Part shown: piece by piece, positions 7,188 to 13,537 of the stretch
Layout: the number at the start of each line of letters is the position of its first letter
Numbering within the stretch: the stretch's first letter is position 1
Assembly (NCBI GenBank): GCA_034409055.1
Contig: DAOUMU010000190.1
Span: 1-17,184, forward strand
From: DAOUMU01 sp034409055
Lineage (GTDB): Bacteria; Chloroflexota; Anaerolineae; 4572-78; J111
DNA length: 17,184 bases
Direction of reading: 5' to 3'
Made by a program: the position numbers and the translations under genes
Notes under the pieces: model-generated
The model's input: only the letters and a program-made list of their open reading frames with translations
Databases searched by the model: none
Told to the model about the DNA's origin: nothing

Positions 7188-7532
7188 AACCGAACAGTTG
7201 CGCGAACTGTCCGCTCGCTTGCGGTCAGTCAGAGAGGAAGAACGTACCCAACCTTGCCCGGGCGATCCACGACGAACTTGGGCAGGCCTTAACCGGACTA
7301 AAATCTGACGCTCCAGGTGCAGGATAATGGGCGAGGCATAACTGAAAGTGAGATTCACAGCCCCAGATCAATCGGGCTGCCGGGAATGCAGGAGCGGACC
7401 CGGCTGCGAGCGGGTGAAGTTCATTTTCATGGCGTTCCGGGCCAAGGGACGACCATTATTGTCCGGCTGCCGCTGGATCCAGCAGTAGAGATGTTGCAGA
7501 CAACGTCTCTGCCCCAGGGAGGGATCAAATGA
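7188..7532 (+). pseudogene. Remnant of a NarL-type (HisKA_3) histidine kinase
   Basis: The first part reads TEQLRELSARLRSVREEERTQ and then, after one extra C near 7252, continues in another frame as LARAIHDELGQALTGLKSD, a typical HisKA_3 phosphoacceptor helix with His at 7268-7270. The following N-box half of the ATPase domain is absent. In a third frame, 7317-7532 encodes QDNGRGI (G1 box) and SIGLPGMQERTRLRAGEV with a PGQGTTIIVRLPL ending, the C-terminal half of a HATPase domain. Thus a frameshift plus an internal deletion of roughly 90 codons, and no sensor N-terminus. The stop overlaps the next gene's start (ATGA), the usual coupling of such pairs. It can no longer make a working kinase. 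Confidence 0.88.
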
Positions 7533-8160
7533 TCAAAGTACTCATCGCCGATGATCACCCGATTGTGCGCCAGGGCCTGCGGCAAATCTTGTCGGGCATC
7601 CCCGATATGGAGGTGGCCGGTGAGGCCGTCAACGGGCAGGAAGCGTTGGATCAGGTCCGGGCTGGCGGGTGGGATGTGCTGGTGCTGGACATTACTATGC
7701 CCGACCGCAGCGGGTTCGACATCCTCAAGGAACTGAAACGCGAACAGCCCCACCTGCCGGTGCTGGTGCTCAGCATCCATGCCGAAGAACAACTCGCGGT
7801 GCGCGTTTTGAAAGCCGGGGCGTCCGGCTACTTAACCAAAGAAAATGCGCCGGCTGAACTGATCAAAGCCATTCGCAAAGTTGTGAGCGGTGGAAAATAC
7901 ATCAGCCCGGCCCTGGCCGAGACCCTGCCTTTGGCCTGGATACGGCTTCCGAGCGGCCGCGGCATGAAACGTTGTCCGACCGCGAGTTCCAGGTTATGCA
8001 GTTCATCGCCAGCGGGAAAACCCTGGCAGAAATAGCCGAGACCCTGTCGCTGAGCGCCAAGACCATCAGCACGTACCGTTCTCACCTCCTGGAAAAGCTG
8101 AATTTGAAAACCAATTCCGAGCTCATCCGCTACGCTATTGAGAACGGGCTAATCGAGTAA
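7529..8160 (+). pseudogene. NarL/LuxR-type response regulator split by a one-base frameshift
   Basis: The receiver is intact: acidic pair Asp8-Asp9, phosphoacceptor Asp54 (VLVLDITMPD), Ser in VLVLSIHA and Lys in SGYLTKE. After ETLP near 7928 the frame is lost; the original frame runs on as 35 unrelated residues to 8035. One base shifted, from 7930, the sequence continues FGLDTASERPRHETLSDREFQVMQFIASGKT and so on to 8160, a complete GerE/LuxR helix-turn-helix (SAKTISTYRSHLLEKLNLK). One missing base in CTGCCTTTGG explains the break. A slippage signal is not evident, and the broken partner kinase argues for true decay, though a base-calling error in this gene alone cannot be excluded. If expressed as is, it yields a receiver without DNA-binding domain. 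Confidence 0.88.
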
Positions 8161-8206
8161 CGCTTCTCCCCGCTTGGCAACTCCCTTACCCCTCCAATTT
8201 TTACCA

Positions 8207-8229
8207 TTTGTAGGGCAATTACCTACAAA
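8207..8229. terminator. Hairpin after the NarL regulator (possible terminator)
   Basis: TTTGTAGG (8207-8214) pairs perfectly with CCTACAAA (8222-8229) around a 7-nt loop, 47 nt after the regulator stop. There is no following T-run on either strand, so it may be a weak terminator or an operator. Confidence 0.35.
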
Positions 8230-8255
8230 AGGATCAGCCTAAACCCTACCCAATA

Positions 8256-8300
8256 ATCAGAATTCCGCTGATAGTTTTCTGAACCCCAATCGTTTATAAT
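8256..8300 (+). promoter_or_regulatory. Putative promoter of the pentapeptide gene
   Basis: A perfect TATAAT lies at 8295-8300 with a weak TAGTTT 17 bp upstream (8272-8277). A small dyad, ATCAG 8256-8260 / CTGAT 8268-8272, overlaps the -35 side and could be an operator. The transcript leader would be about 160 nt. Nothing else is recognisable in the 8161-8467 gap except the hairpin at 8207 and the mini-ORF at 8442. Confidence 0.35.
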
Positions 8301-8441
8301 TGTAATTCCCCTCGTCAATACTAAAGTTGATCACTACTACACCCCAAGCGCCCGTGCGGCAGCGATTCTGTCAGGCTGCTAACGGGAATGTTTCCATATT
8401 TAACTTAATATTCGACGGATCAGTGCTGCGGAGGTGAGGTA

Positions 8442-8459
8442 ATGACGATGATTGTCTGA
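8442..8459 (+). CDS. Five-codon leader mini-ORF (MTMIV)
   Basis: The strongest Shine-Dalgarno-like run in this leader (GGAGGTGAGGT, 8430-8440) directly precedes ATG ACG ATG ATT GTC TGA, not the pentapeptide gene, whose own ATG is 8 nt after this stop and has only a poor ribosome site. This suggests translational coupling or a leader ORF. It could also be chance. Confidence 0.3.
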   Translation: MTMIV

Positions 8460-8467
8460 GTAAAAAC

Positions 8468-8890
8468 ATGAAACTGACTCGTAAAGAAGTTATAGATACA
8501 GTCAAAACTGCACACGATAATGGCGAAACACCAAACCTGCACCAGGCCGACCTATGGTGGGTTGATCTGAACGAGGCTAACCTGCAAGGGGTTGATTTGA
8601 GTCAGGCTTACTTACGTCGGGCCGACCTTAGCCGGACCAACCTGCAAGGGACCAATCTGGGTGAGGCCGACCTGAGCAGGGCCAATCTGAGGGGGGCCAA
8701 CCTGCGCCAGGCAGAACTAAGCAGAGCCGACCTGCACGACGCTGACCTGCGCCAGGCCGATTTGCGCGAGACTGACTTACGCGAGGTTAACTTGCGCCGG
8801 GCGAAATATAATGATGGTACAATGTGGCCAACAAATTTTGACCCCAGGCAAGTGGATGCAATTCATGATGATGGCGACCCGGCGGCTTAG
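8468..8890 (+). CDS. Pentapeptide-repeat protein
   Basis: 140 residues. After a 25-residue N-terminal helix-like segment (KLTRKEVIDTVKTAHDNGE) come about 16-17 tandem A(D/N)LxX repeats (about residues 24-116), e.g. ADLSRANLRGANLRQAELSRADL. Such repeats fold as a right-handed quadrilateral beta-helix. Most relatives have unknown roles; some mimic DNA and protect gyrase, but this short protein shows nothing that identifies that role. The tail YNDGTMWPTNFDPRQVDAI resembles the usual C-terminal cap. The repeat DNA itself is fairly regular. The last 24 bp and the next 23 bp recur at 12861-12907. Start chosen at the only ATG in frame; a stop lies 11 codons upstream. Probably cytoplasmic. Confidence 0.9.
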   Translation: MKLTRKEVIDTVKTAHDNGETPNLHQADLWWVDLNEANLQGVDLSQAYLRRADLSRTNLQGTNLGEADLSRANLRGANLRQAELSRADLHDADLRQADLRETDLREVNLRRAKYNDGTMWPTNFDPRQVDAIHDDGDPAA

Positions 8891-8913
8891 TTCAGCCGTC
8901 TGCCCGATTGTGG
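8867..8913 (+). repeat. 47-bp direct repeat, copy 1 (copy 2 at 12861-12907)
   Basis: This stretch covers the last codons and stop of the pentapeptide gene plus 23 bp of flank. It matches 12861-12907 at 40 of 47 positions without gaps; differences are mostly transitions. Both copies place a stop codon at the same point after an Asp-Asp-Gly peptide. Confidence 0.7.
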
Positions 8914-8993
8914 CGAGTTAACGAGAACGGTTGCGCCATCGCAACCCGACCGAAACCGTTCGATAATTGAAAGTACCCAAAAAGGAGAACGCT

Positions 8994-9848
8994 ATGAGAA
9001 CAGTCTATGGCCCAATCTTTACCCTGCGGCCCTTCGAGCGGGGCATTCAGGAAACCCTGGGCAAGTACAACCGGTTTGTGATGCCCGGCCTGGGATTTCA
9101 AATCCCGTTCATCCATATCCTGCGGGTCCGCGATATTCGCGAGCACACCATGGATATCCACCCTCAGCCGGTGATCACCAAAGACAACGTCGAAATCCTG
9201 GTGGATGGGATTATGTGGGTGCGACCCACGGCCGATGAAGAGGCCATCAAACGCACGTTCTACAACATTGACGATTGGAAGCGGGCGGTCATCCAGTTAG
9301 CCATGACCAACTTGCGCCAGGAGTTTGGCGACCTGACCCTGGACGAGAGCCTGGTGGCCCGTGAGACCATCGCCACCAATCTACAGCGCATCCTGAACAC
9401 CTTTGCCGTCGAATGGGGCTTGACCGTCAGCAAGGTAGAAATCCGCCTGATTGACCCACCCGAGGATATCAAGCGGGCCATGCATAAGCAAAAGACGGCC
9501 GAGCAAGAGCGGCGTTCCATGCGCCTGCTGGCGACCGGCGAGTTCGAAGCCGCCGAACAACAAAAGCTGGCGATCATCCAACGCGCCGAAGGGGAACGCG
9601 AAGCGGTGATTCAAGTGGCCCAGGGCAAGGCTGAAGCCATCCGGCTGGTCAACGAGGCCGCCGAGAAATATTTCGTCGGCAATGCCCAGGCTCTCAAGCA
9701 GTTGGAGATGATTGAAAACTCCCTGCGCGAGAACGCCAAAATCGTCATCACCGAACACGGCATCAGCCCGACCCTGTTGCTGGGCAGCCTGCCGGTCAGC
9801 GTGTCGGGCGAGAAAAACGGACACGAAGTAGCAAGTGTTCGCGTCTGA
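8994..9848 (+). CDS. SPFH/Band 7 (stomatin-prohibitin-like) protein
   Basis: 284 residues from the ATG at 8994, chosen because AAAGGAG lies 6 nt upstream; an upstream TTG at 8967 precedes that site. The N-terminus (FTLRPFERGIQETLGKYNRFVMPGLGFQIPF) and DNVEILVDGIMWVRPT, followed by AMTNLRQEFGDLTLDE and NTFAVEWGLTVSKVEIRLIDPPEDIKRAM, form the SPFH core (about 8-165). A charged helical stretch rich in Ala, Glu and Gln (about 160-245, AEQERRSMRLLATGEFEAAEQQK) is the usual oligomerising coiled coil. The typical N-terminal transmembrane segment is missing: the protein starts almost directly with the core. It may bind the membrane peripherally or assemble in the cytoplasm. Family members scaffold membrane microdomains and often work with NfeD or proteases; none is adjacent here. 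Follows the pentapeptide gene by 103 nt. Confidence 0.9.
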   Translation: MRTVYGPIFTLRPFERGIQETLGKYNRFVMPGLGFQIPFIHILRVRDIREHTMDIHPQPVITKDNVEILVDGIMWVRPTADEEAIKRTFYNIDDWKRAVIQLAMTNLRQEFGDLTLDESLVARETIATNLQRILNTFAVEWGLTVSKVEIRLIDPPEDIKRAMHKQKTAEQERRSMRLLATGEFEAAEQQKLAIIQRAEGEREAVIQVAQGKAEAIRLVNEAAEKYFVGNAQALKQLEMIENSLRENAKIVITEHGISPTLLLGSLPVSVSGEKNGHEVASVRV

Positions 9849-9863
9849 GCCTGAGCAATAGTC

Positions 9864-9989
9864 ATGCGAGACGATGAGCCTAACGGCGTCAACCAGCTTC
9901 CGGTGATGGTCAATGGTCATTGCCAGGGAATGCTCAGTCGAGGAGACCTGGTCGATTTTATGCTTACCCGGCGGGAACTTGGTATCTGA
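9864..9989 (+). pseudogene. Short ORF resembling the second half of a CBS domain
   Basis: 41 codons: after a short lead the stretch NQLPVMVNGHCQGMLSRGDLVDFML matches the common CBS pattern xxLPVvdxxGxlvGilsrgDLvxxxL, the adenine-nucleotide binding half of the domain, and ends RRELGI. The first half of the domain, and the second domain normally paired with it, are absent: a TGA occurs 4 codons upstream in frame. No clear ribosome site. Most likely the surviving 3' end of a CBS-pair gene lost by deletion, 15 nt after the SPFH stop. A functional micro-protein is less likely. Confidence 0.6.
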
Positions 9990-10128
9990 TCCGTCAGCAC
10001 CATCCGACGCCTTGCTTAAAATAGACAAGCTACCGCCTGACAAGAAAAAGGCCACGAGGTGACCGAAGCTATACTGGCTCTTTGGGATTTTCCGTGGCGC
10101 TCGGCCCAGACGCGTGCGCCTGCGCGCA

Positions 10129-10214
10129 GTGCAAGGGTTGACAAATCCGGGCCATATCTTGTGGTATAGCCTTGCTCATTACCACTAAATACGGGGATTT
10201 GTCAACACTTGCAC
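10129..10214. repeat. 20-bp inverted repeat with nested dyad upstream of groES
   Basis: GTGCAAG.GTTGACAAATCC (10129-10148) and its reverse complement (10195-10214) match at 19 of 20 positions around a 46-bp centre. Inside, GTGGTA (10161-10166) and TACCAC (10180-10185) form a second dyad. Each arm contains TTGACA pointing to the centre, so each could be a -35 box of convergent promoters; TGGTAT (10162-10167) is only a poor -10. It is not the CIRCE operator, which has 9-bp arms around 9 bp. It lies 97 nt before the groES start, so regulation of groESL, termination after the SPFH gene, or a miniature foldback element are all possible. Elsewhere in 9849-10310 I see only the CBS-like fragment. Confidence 0.7.
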
Positions 10215-10310
10215 CGGAGCGCAAGTGCAGGTGTCCCCTTTGAGCAGAACCACGGAAATTCCTGAAGAACCTCTAAACACAAATAAATTTTATCGAGGAG
10301 GTAATGTCCT

Positions 10311-10598
10311 ATGAATCTGAAACCTTTGGGTGATAGGGTAATTGTTGAGCCTATTGAGCAAGAAGAACTCACCGCCAGCGGGATCGTTCTGCCGGAAACC
10401 GCTAAAGAGAAGCCAATGCAAGGTAAAGTTTTGGCTGTCGGTCCCGGCGTGCGTAAAGAGGATGGCTCGCGTATCGCTATGGATGTGAGCACGGGCGACA
10501 CCGTACTCTACGCCAGGTATGCCGGCACCGAAGTCAAAATTGAAAGTAAGAAATATCTCATCTTAAAAGAAACTGACGTCCTGGCCATTGTCCAGTAG
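10311..10598 (+). CDS. groES: Co-chaperonin GroES (Hsp10)
   Basis: 95 residues, full family length. It opens with NLKPLGDRVIVEPIEQEELTASGIVLPETAKEKP, covering the conserved LxDRVxV start and the mobile loop with the GIVLP motif that docks on GroEL. VLAVGPG and GDTVLYARYAGTEVKI follow, ending DVLAIVQ. It forms the heptameric lid of the GroEL folding chamber in the cytoplasm. AGGAGGT lies 8 nt before the ATG, a near-ideal ribosome site, fitting high expression. groEL follows after 44 nt, forming the classical operon. The 20-bp inverted repeat upstream may be its control region. Confidence 0.98.
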   Translation: MNLKPLGDRVIVEPIEQEELTASGIVLPETAKEKPMQGKVLAVGPGVRKEDGSRIAMDVSTGDTVLYARYAGTEVKIESKKYLILKETDVLAIVQ

Positions 10599-10642
10599 TC
10601 GTCAGGGTTTATCACTATAAATAAGGAGCATATATATAACTC

Positions 10643-12292
10643 ATGGCAAAACAAATTAGTTTTAGCGAAGATGCGCGCCGGCGGCTCAAGGTGGGGATAG
10701 ACATCCTGGCCCAGGCTGTCAAAACCACTCTTGGCCCCAAGGGCCGCAACGTGGCCCTGGATAAAAAATGGGGCGCGCCCACCGTGACCCACGATGGCGT
10801 CACCGTCGCCAAAGAAATCGAACTGGCCGACCCGTTTGAAAATATGGGCGCCCAACTGCTCAAAGAAGCGGCCACCAAAACCAACGATGTGGCCGGCGAC
10901 GGCACCACCACCGCCACCGTGCTGGCCCAGGCCATTGTCAATGAAGGTCTCAAGAACGTGGCCGCCGGCGCTAATCCCATGCAACTGAAGCGCGGGATCG
11001 AACTGGCTGCCGAGGCGGTAGCCGACTCCATTCGCAAGAATTCGATTGAAGTCAAAGGCCATGATGACATCGCCCACGTGGCCAGCATCTCCGCTGCCGA
11101 TACTGCCATTGGCGATTTGATTGCCGAAGTGATGGACAAAGTCGGCAAGGATGGCGTCATTACGGTTGAGGAAAGCAAGGGCCTGGCCTTTGAAATCGAG
11201 TATGTTGACGGCATGCAGTTTGATCGCGGCTACATCAGCCCCTACTTCATCACCGATGCTGAAACCATGCAGGCGGTGCTGAACAATCCCTACATTCTCA
11301 TCTACGACAAGAGAATCTCCCTGGCCCAGGATATTGTGCCGATCCTCGAAAAGTTGGTCCAGAGCGGCAAGCGTGACATGGTTATTCTTGCCGAAGATGT
11401 GGAGGGCGAAGCCCTGGCCACGCTGGTGGTGAACAAACTGCGCGGCACCTTCAACGTTATCGCCGTTAAGGCTCCCGGCTTTGGTGACCGCCGCAAAGCG
11501 ATGCTGCAAGACATTGCTGTGCTCACCGGCAGCACCGTCATCACCGAAGAAATGGGGCGCAAGCTGGATAGCGCCACCCTCGAAGACCTGGGCCAGGCTG
11601 ATAAAGTCTCCTCGACCAAAGACGAAACCACAGTTGTGAATGGGACTGGCTCCGCAGAGGCCATCACCGGCCGCATCAACCAGATTAAAGCCGAGATTGA
11701 AAATAGCACCAGCGACTACGACCGCGAGAAACTGCAAGAGCGCCTGGCCAAATTGGCCGGCGGCGTGGCCGTCATTGGCGTCGGCGCGGCGACCGAAACC
11801 GAGTTGAAAGAGAAAAAGCATCGGGTTGAGGATGCCTTGAGCGCCACTCGTGCCGCGGTGGACGAGGGCGTGGTGCCTGGCGGTGGCGTGGCCCTGATCA
11901 ATGCAATTGAGGCAATTAAAGAGCTCAAAAATGACAATCCTGATATCAATACCGGGATTAAGATTGTGCGCCGCGCTCTGGAAGAGCCGATGCGCCAATT
12001 AGCTCATAATGCCGGTAAAGAAGGGGCCGTCATCATTGACGAAGTGCGTCGCCAGCGCAGCGAGGGTGGTTTTATCGGCTACAACGTGATGACCGAGGCG
12101 TATGAAGACATGCTCGAATCCGGCATCATTGACCCGGCCAAAGTGACTCGCAGCGCCGTGCAAAATGCGGCCTCTATTGCCGCCATGATCCTGACCACCG
12201 AAGCCCTCATCACTGACATTCCCGAACCAAAATCGGCAATGCATGCCGGTGGCGGTGATATGGGCATGGGTGGCATGGGCGGAATGATGTAA
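10643..12292 (+). CDS. groEL: Chaperonin GroEL (Hsp60)
   Basis: 549 residues, normal length. The N-terminus AKQISFSEDARRRLKVGIDILAQAVKTTLGPKGRNV, nucleotide-site motifs THDGVTVAKEI (Asp51) and GDGTTTAT (Asp86), the apical-domain region around YFITDAETM and the C-terminal VPGGGVALI are intact. It ends with the Gly-Met rich tail GGGDMGMGGMGGMM that projects into the cavity. With GroES it folds proteins using ATP. AAGGAG lies 14 nt upstream of the start, rather long. A rho-independent terminator follows 50 nt after the stop. Only one groEL is in the window. Confidence 0.99.
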   Translation: MAKQISFSEDARRRLKVGIDILAQAVKTTLGPKGRNVALDKKWGAPTVTHDGVTVAKEIELADPFENMGAQLLKEAATKTNDVAGDGTTTATVLAQAIVNEGLKNVAAGANPMQLKRGIELAAEAVADSIRKNSIEVKGHDDIAHVASISAADTAIGDLIAEVMDKVGKDGVITVEESKGLAFEIEYVDGMQFDRGYISPYFITDAETMQAVLNNPYILIYDKRISLAQDIVPILEKLVQSGKRDMVILAEDVEGEALATLVVNKLRGTFNVIAVKAPGFGDRRKAMLQDIAVLTGSTVITEEMGRKLDSATLEDLGQADKVSSTKDETTVVNGTGSAEAITGRINQIKAEIENSTSDYDREKLQERLAKLAGGVAVIGVGAATETELKEKKHRVEDALSATRAAVDEGVVPGGGVALINAIEAIKELKNDNPDINTGIKIVRRALEEPMRQLAHNAGKEGAVIIDEVRRQRSEGGFIGYNVMTEAYEDMLESGIIDPAKVTRSAVQNAASIAAMILTTEALITDIPEPKSAMHAGGGDMGMGGMGGMM

Positions 12293-12342
12293 TTTGGGAC
12301 GCAACGTCCCCCTTCGATCATCTGATTGGAGTGTATAAGCAG

Positions 12343-12372
12343 AACAGCTCTCAATGGAGCGGGCTGTTTTTT
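12343..12372 (+). terminator. Rho-independent terminator of groESL
   Basis: AACAGC (12343-12348) pairs with GCTGTT (12363-12368), with inner CTC/GAG pairing around AATG, followed by a T-run to 12372. Located 50 nt after groEL. Confidence 0.8.
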
Positions 12373-12436
12373 AAGCCGCTGAATCACGGCGGCGCGACCT
12401 AATCGCCATAGATAATAGGATAAGAAGTTGACACCG

Positions 12437-12580
12437 ATGGCAGACAAGACAAGCAAAACCAAACCGAAACGATTGTCCAAAGGGGGGCGCACCCACGTGC
12501 GGCGGTTGAAACAAGCGGCCCGTAAGGCCGGTACGACCCAGGCGTCGCGTCCATCGAGGGTACCCAAGAAAGAGAATTGA
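12437..12580 (+). CDS. Small, highly basic protein (47 aa)
   Basis: ATG at 12437, TGA at 12578-12580. The protein (MADKTSKTKPKRLSKGGRTHVRR...KKEN) has about 16 Lys/Arg and only three acidic residues, no hydrophobic span and no Cys. The basic, low-complexity composition suggests nucleic-acid or ribosome association, but no family is recognised. The ribosome site is weak (AGGATAAG about 12-18 nt upstream). It lies after the groESL terminator, so it needs its own promoter; TTGACA at 12428 is too close to the start to serve. Its overall character resembles the 42-residue Lys-rich protein at 16914, though they do not align beyond the start. Confidence 0.5.
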   Translation: MADKTSKTKPKRLSKGGRTHVRRLKQAARKAGTTQASRPSRVPKKEN

Positions 12581-12646
12581 TCATAGAGCGTTCACAGCCA
12601 AGGCCTCAGAGACTTCCGAAGTCTGAACTGCATAACTCCTAATGAT

Positions 12647-12691
12647 ATACGACAAATCAGTCTAAAAATTGGCAGTGAAGGAGTGTCGTAT
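12647..12691 (+). promoter_or_regulatory. Inverted repeat overlapping a start codon and ribosome site
   Basis: ATACGACA (12647-12654) is the exact complement of TGTCGTAT (12684-12691), which covers the first bases of the ATG at 12690. ACTCCT (12635-12640) is also complementary to the AGGAGT ribosome site (12679-12684). The two pairings exclude or cross each other. In RNA either could hide the start of the short ORF at 12690. Because that ORF is broken, its present role is doubtful. Confidence 0.35.
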
Positions 12692-12884
12692 GAAGCAGTG
12701 GAGCAAACTCAATTGGTCAGCCATGAATCGTTGTGTTCGCAAAATCGAAGTTGACCTTCGGCAGTGGTCGCTAGAGTAAGACTCTCTCAAAGAAAAGACG
12801 CGACAGCACCCGTCACTCAAGCCGACCGCACCACGGCCCCAAGCGTTGCTGGTTTGGTCTGATGATGGCGGCCCGGAAGCCTAG
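12690..12884 (+). pseudogene. Short ORF interrupted by an in-frame TAA
   Basis: A good ribosome site (GAAGGAG, 6 nt spacing) precedes ATG at 12690. The frame encodes MKQWSKLNWSAMNRCVRKIEVDLRQWSLE, meets TAA at 12777-12779, then stays open in the same frame (DSLKEKTRQHPSLKPTAPRPQALLVWSDDGGPEA) to TAG at 12882-12884. The ending DDGGPEA-stop and the following bases match the end of the pentapeptide gene (DDGDPAA-stop). The start (WxKxNW...VRKI) faintly recalls the N-terminus of group II intron reverse transcriptases, but it is far too short to claim this. Either a 29-residue peptide or the relic of a longer gene. Confidence 0.4.
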
Positions 12885-12907
12885 TTCAGCCATCTGCCCA
12901 ATCGTGG
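12861..12907 (+). repeat. 47-bp direct repeat, copy 2
   Basis: Second copy of the segment at 8867-8913, here ending the interrupted ORF at 12690-12884. It implies that a related gene end, or a shared 3' signal, once stood here upstream of mgsA. Confidence 0.7.
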
Positions 12908-12923
12908 AGATCAATGCAACACG

Positions 12924-12983
12924 CAGCTAACGGACTTCCGCCGTAGCTGTAACAATCTATCGAGGTTATTCCGCAGCAGCGGA
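12924..12983 (+). promoter_or_regulatory. Two hairpins in the mgsA leader
   Basis: CAGCTA (12924-12929) pairs with TAGCTG (12944-12949), with inner CGG/CCG. TCCGC (12970-12974) pairs with GCGGA (12979-12983) around AGCA, directly before the AAGGA ribosome site (12987-12991). They could shape mgsA translation, or the first could end the upstream transcript. No T-run follows. Confidence 0.4.
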
Positions 12984-13006
12984 GATAAGGACTTTAAAGA
13001 AATCAG

Positions 13007-13489
13007 ATGACTCACAAAAAAATCGCGATGGAGCATGATAAAAAGATCGCCCTCATTGCGCACGACCATAAGAAACGGGATCTGGTGGAATGGGCTAAAT
13101 TTAACCGCACTCTCCTGGCCCACCATCGAATATACGCCACCGGCACCACCGGCGCGCTGCTGGAACAGGAACTTGGCTTCGAAATCACCAAACTCCAAAG
13201 CGGGCCGCTGGGCGGCGATCAGCAAATTGGGGCCAGGATTGCTGATGGTGAGATTGATTTTGTGATCTTCTTCTCGGATCCGCTTGAGTCCCTCTCCCAT
13301 GATCCCGATATCAAGGCGCTCTTGCGCCTGGCGGTCGTGTGGAACATTCCGATTGCCTGTAATCGAGCCTCCGCTGATTTTATGATCTCATCGCCGTTAA
13401 TGGATGGAGAGTATGATCGCCTGGTCCCGGATTATGAGGCGCATCGCACCCGGAAGTTAGACACAAACGGAGACGCAGTCGAGATATAG
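13007..13489 (+). CDS. mgsA: Methylglyoxal synthase
   Basis: 160 residues. Converts dihydroxyacetone phosphate to methylglyoxal and phosphate, the entry to the methylglyoxal bypass of lower glycolysis, which relieves phosphate limitation or sugar-phosphate overload. All catalytic positions of the family are present and, from this start, fall on the E. coli numbers: His19, Asp20 (ALIAHDHKK), Asp71 (SGPLGGDQQIGA), Asp91 (FFSDPL), His98 and Asp101 (SHDPD). HRIYATGTTG, the phosphate loop, and RLAVVWNIPIACNRASADF are also typical. The numbering match supports ATG 13007 over the later ATG at 13028; AAGGA lies 15 nt upstream, rather far. It precedes the glycosyltransferase by 48 nt and is probably co-transcribed with it. 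No glyoxalase gene is in view. Confidence 0.97.
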   Translation: MTHKKIAMEHDKKIALIAHDHKKRDLVEWAKFNRTLLAHHRIYATGTTGALLEQELGFEITKLQSGPLGGDQQIGARIADGEIDFVIFFSDPLESLSHDPDIKALLRLAVVWNIPIACNRASADFMISSPLMDGEYDRLVPDYEAHRTRKLDTNGDAVEI

Positions 13490-13537
13490 AAGACTTTAAT
13501 GGAGAAATAATGGAAGCCCAATAGGAGCTATTCGTCT

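Noticed and set aside
7920..7940. Programmed ribosomal frameshift in the NarL regulator
   Set aside because: No slippery heptamer or downstream stem was evident, and the partner kinase is also broken, so decay is more likely.
8560..8800. Tandem DNA repeats in the pentapeptide gene taken as a CRISPR or minisatellite
   Set aside because: The 15-bp periodicity is explained by the A(D/N)LxX protein repeat.
8967..8993. TTG start of the SPFH gene
   Set aside because: The AAAGGAG ribosome site lies downstream of it and points to ATG 8994.
10060..10310. CIRCE heat-shock operator upstream of groES
   Set aside because: No TTAGCACTC-N9-GAGTGCTAA pattern is present; the visible dyad has other arms and spacing.
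10508..11998. Long minus-strand ORF opposite groEL
   Set aside because: Mirror of groEL codon pattern (HXXG/A-rich), no independent motif; a well-known artefact over groEL genes.
12690..12779. N-terminus of a group II intron reverse transcriptase
   Set aside because: Only a vague W..NW...VRKI likeness over 29 codons, and no reverse transcriptase or intron domain follows.
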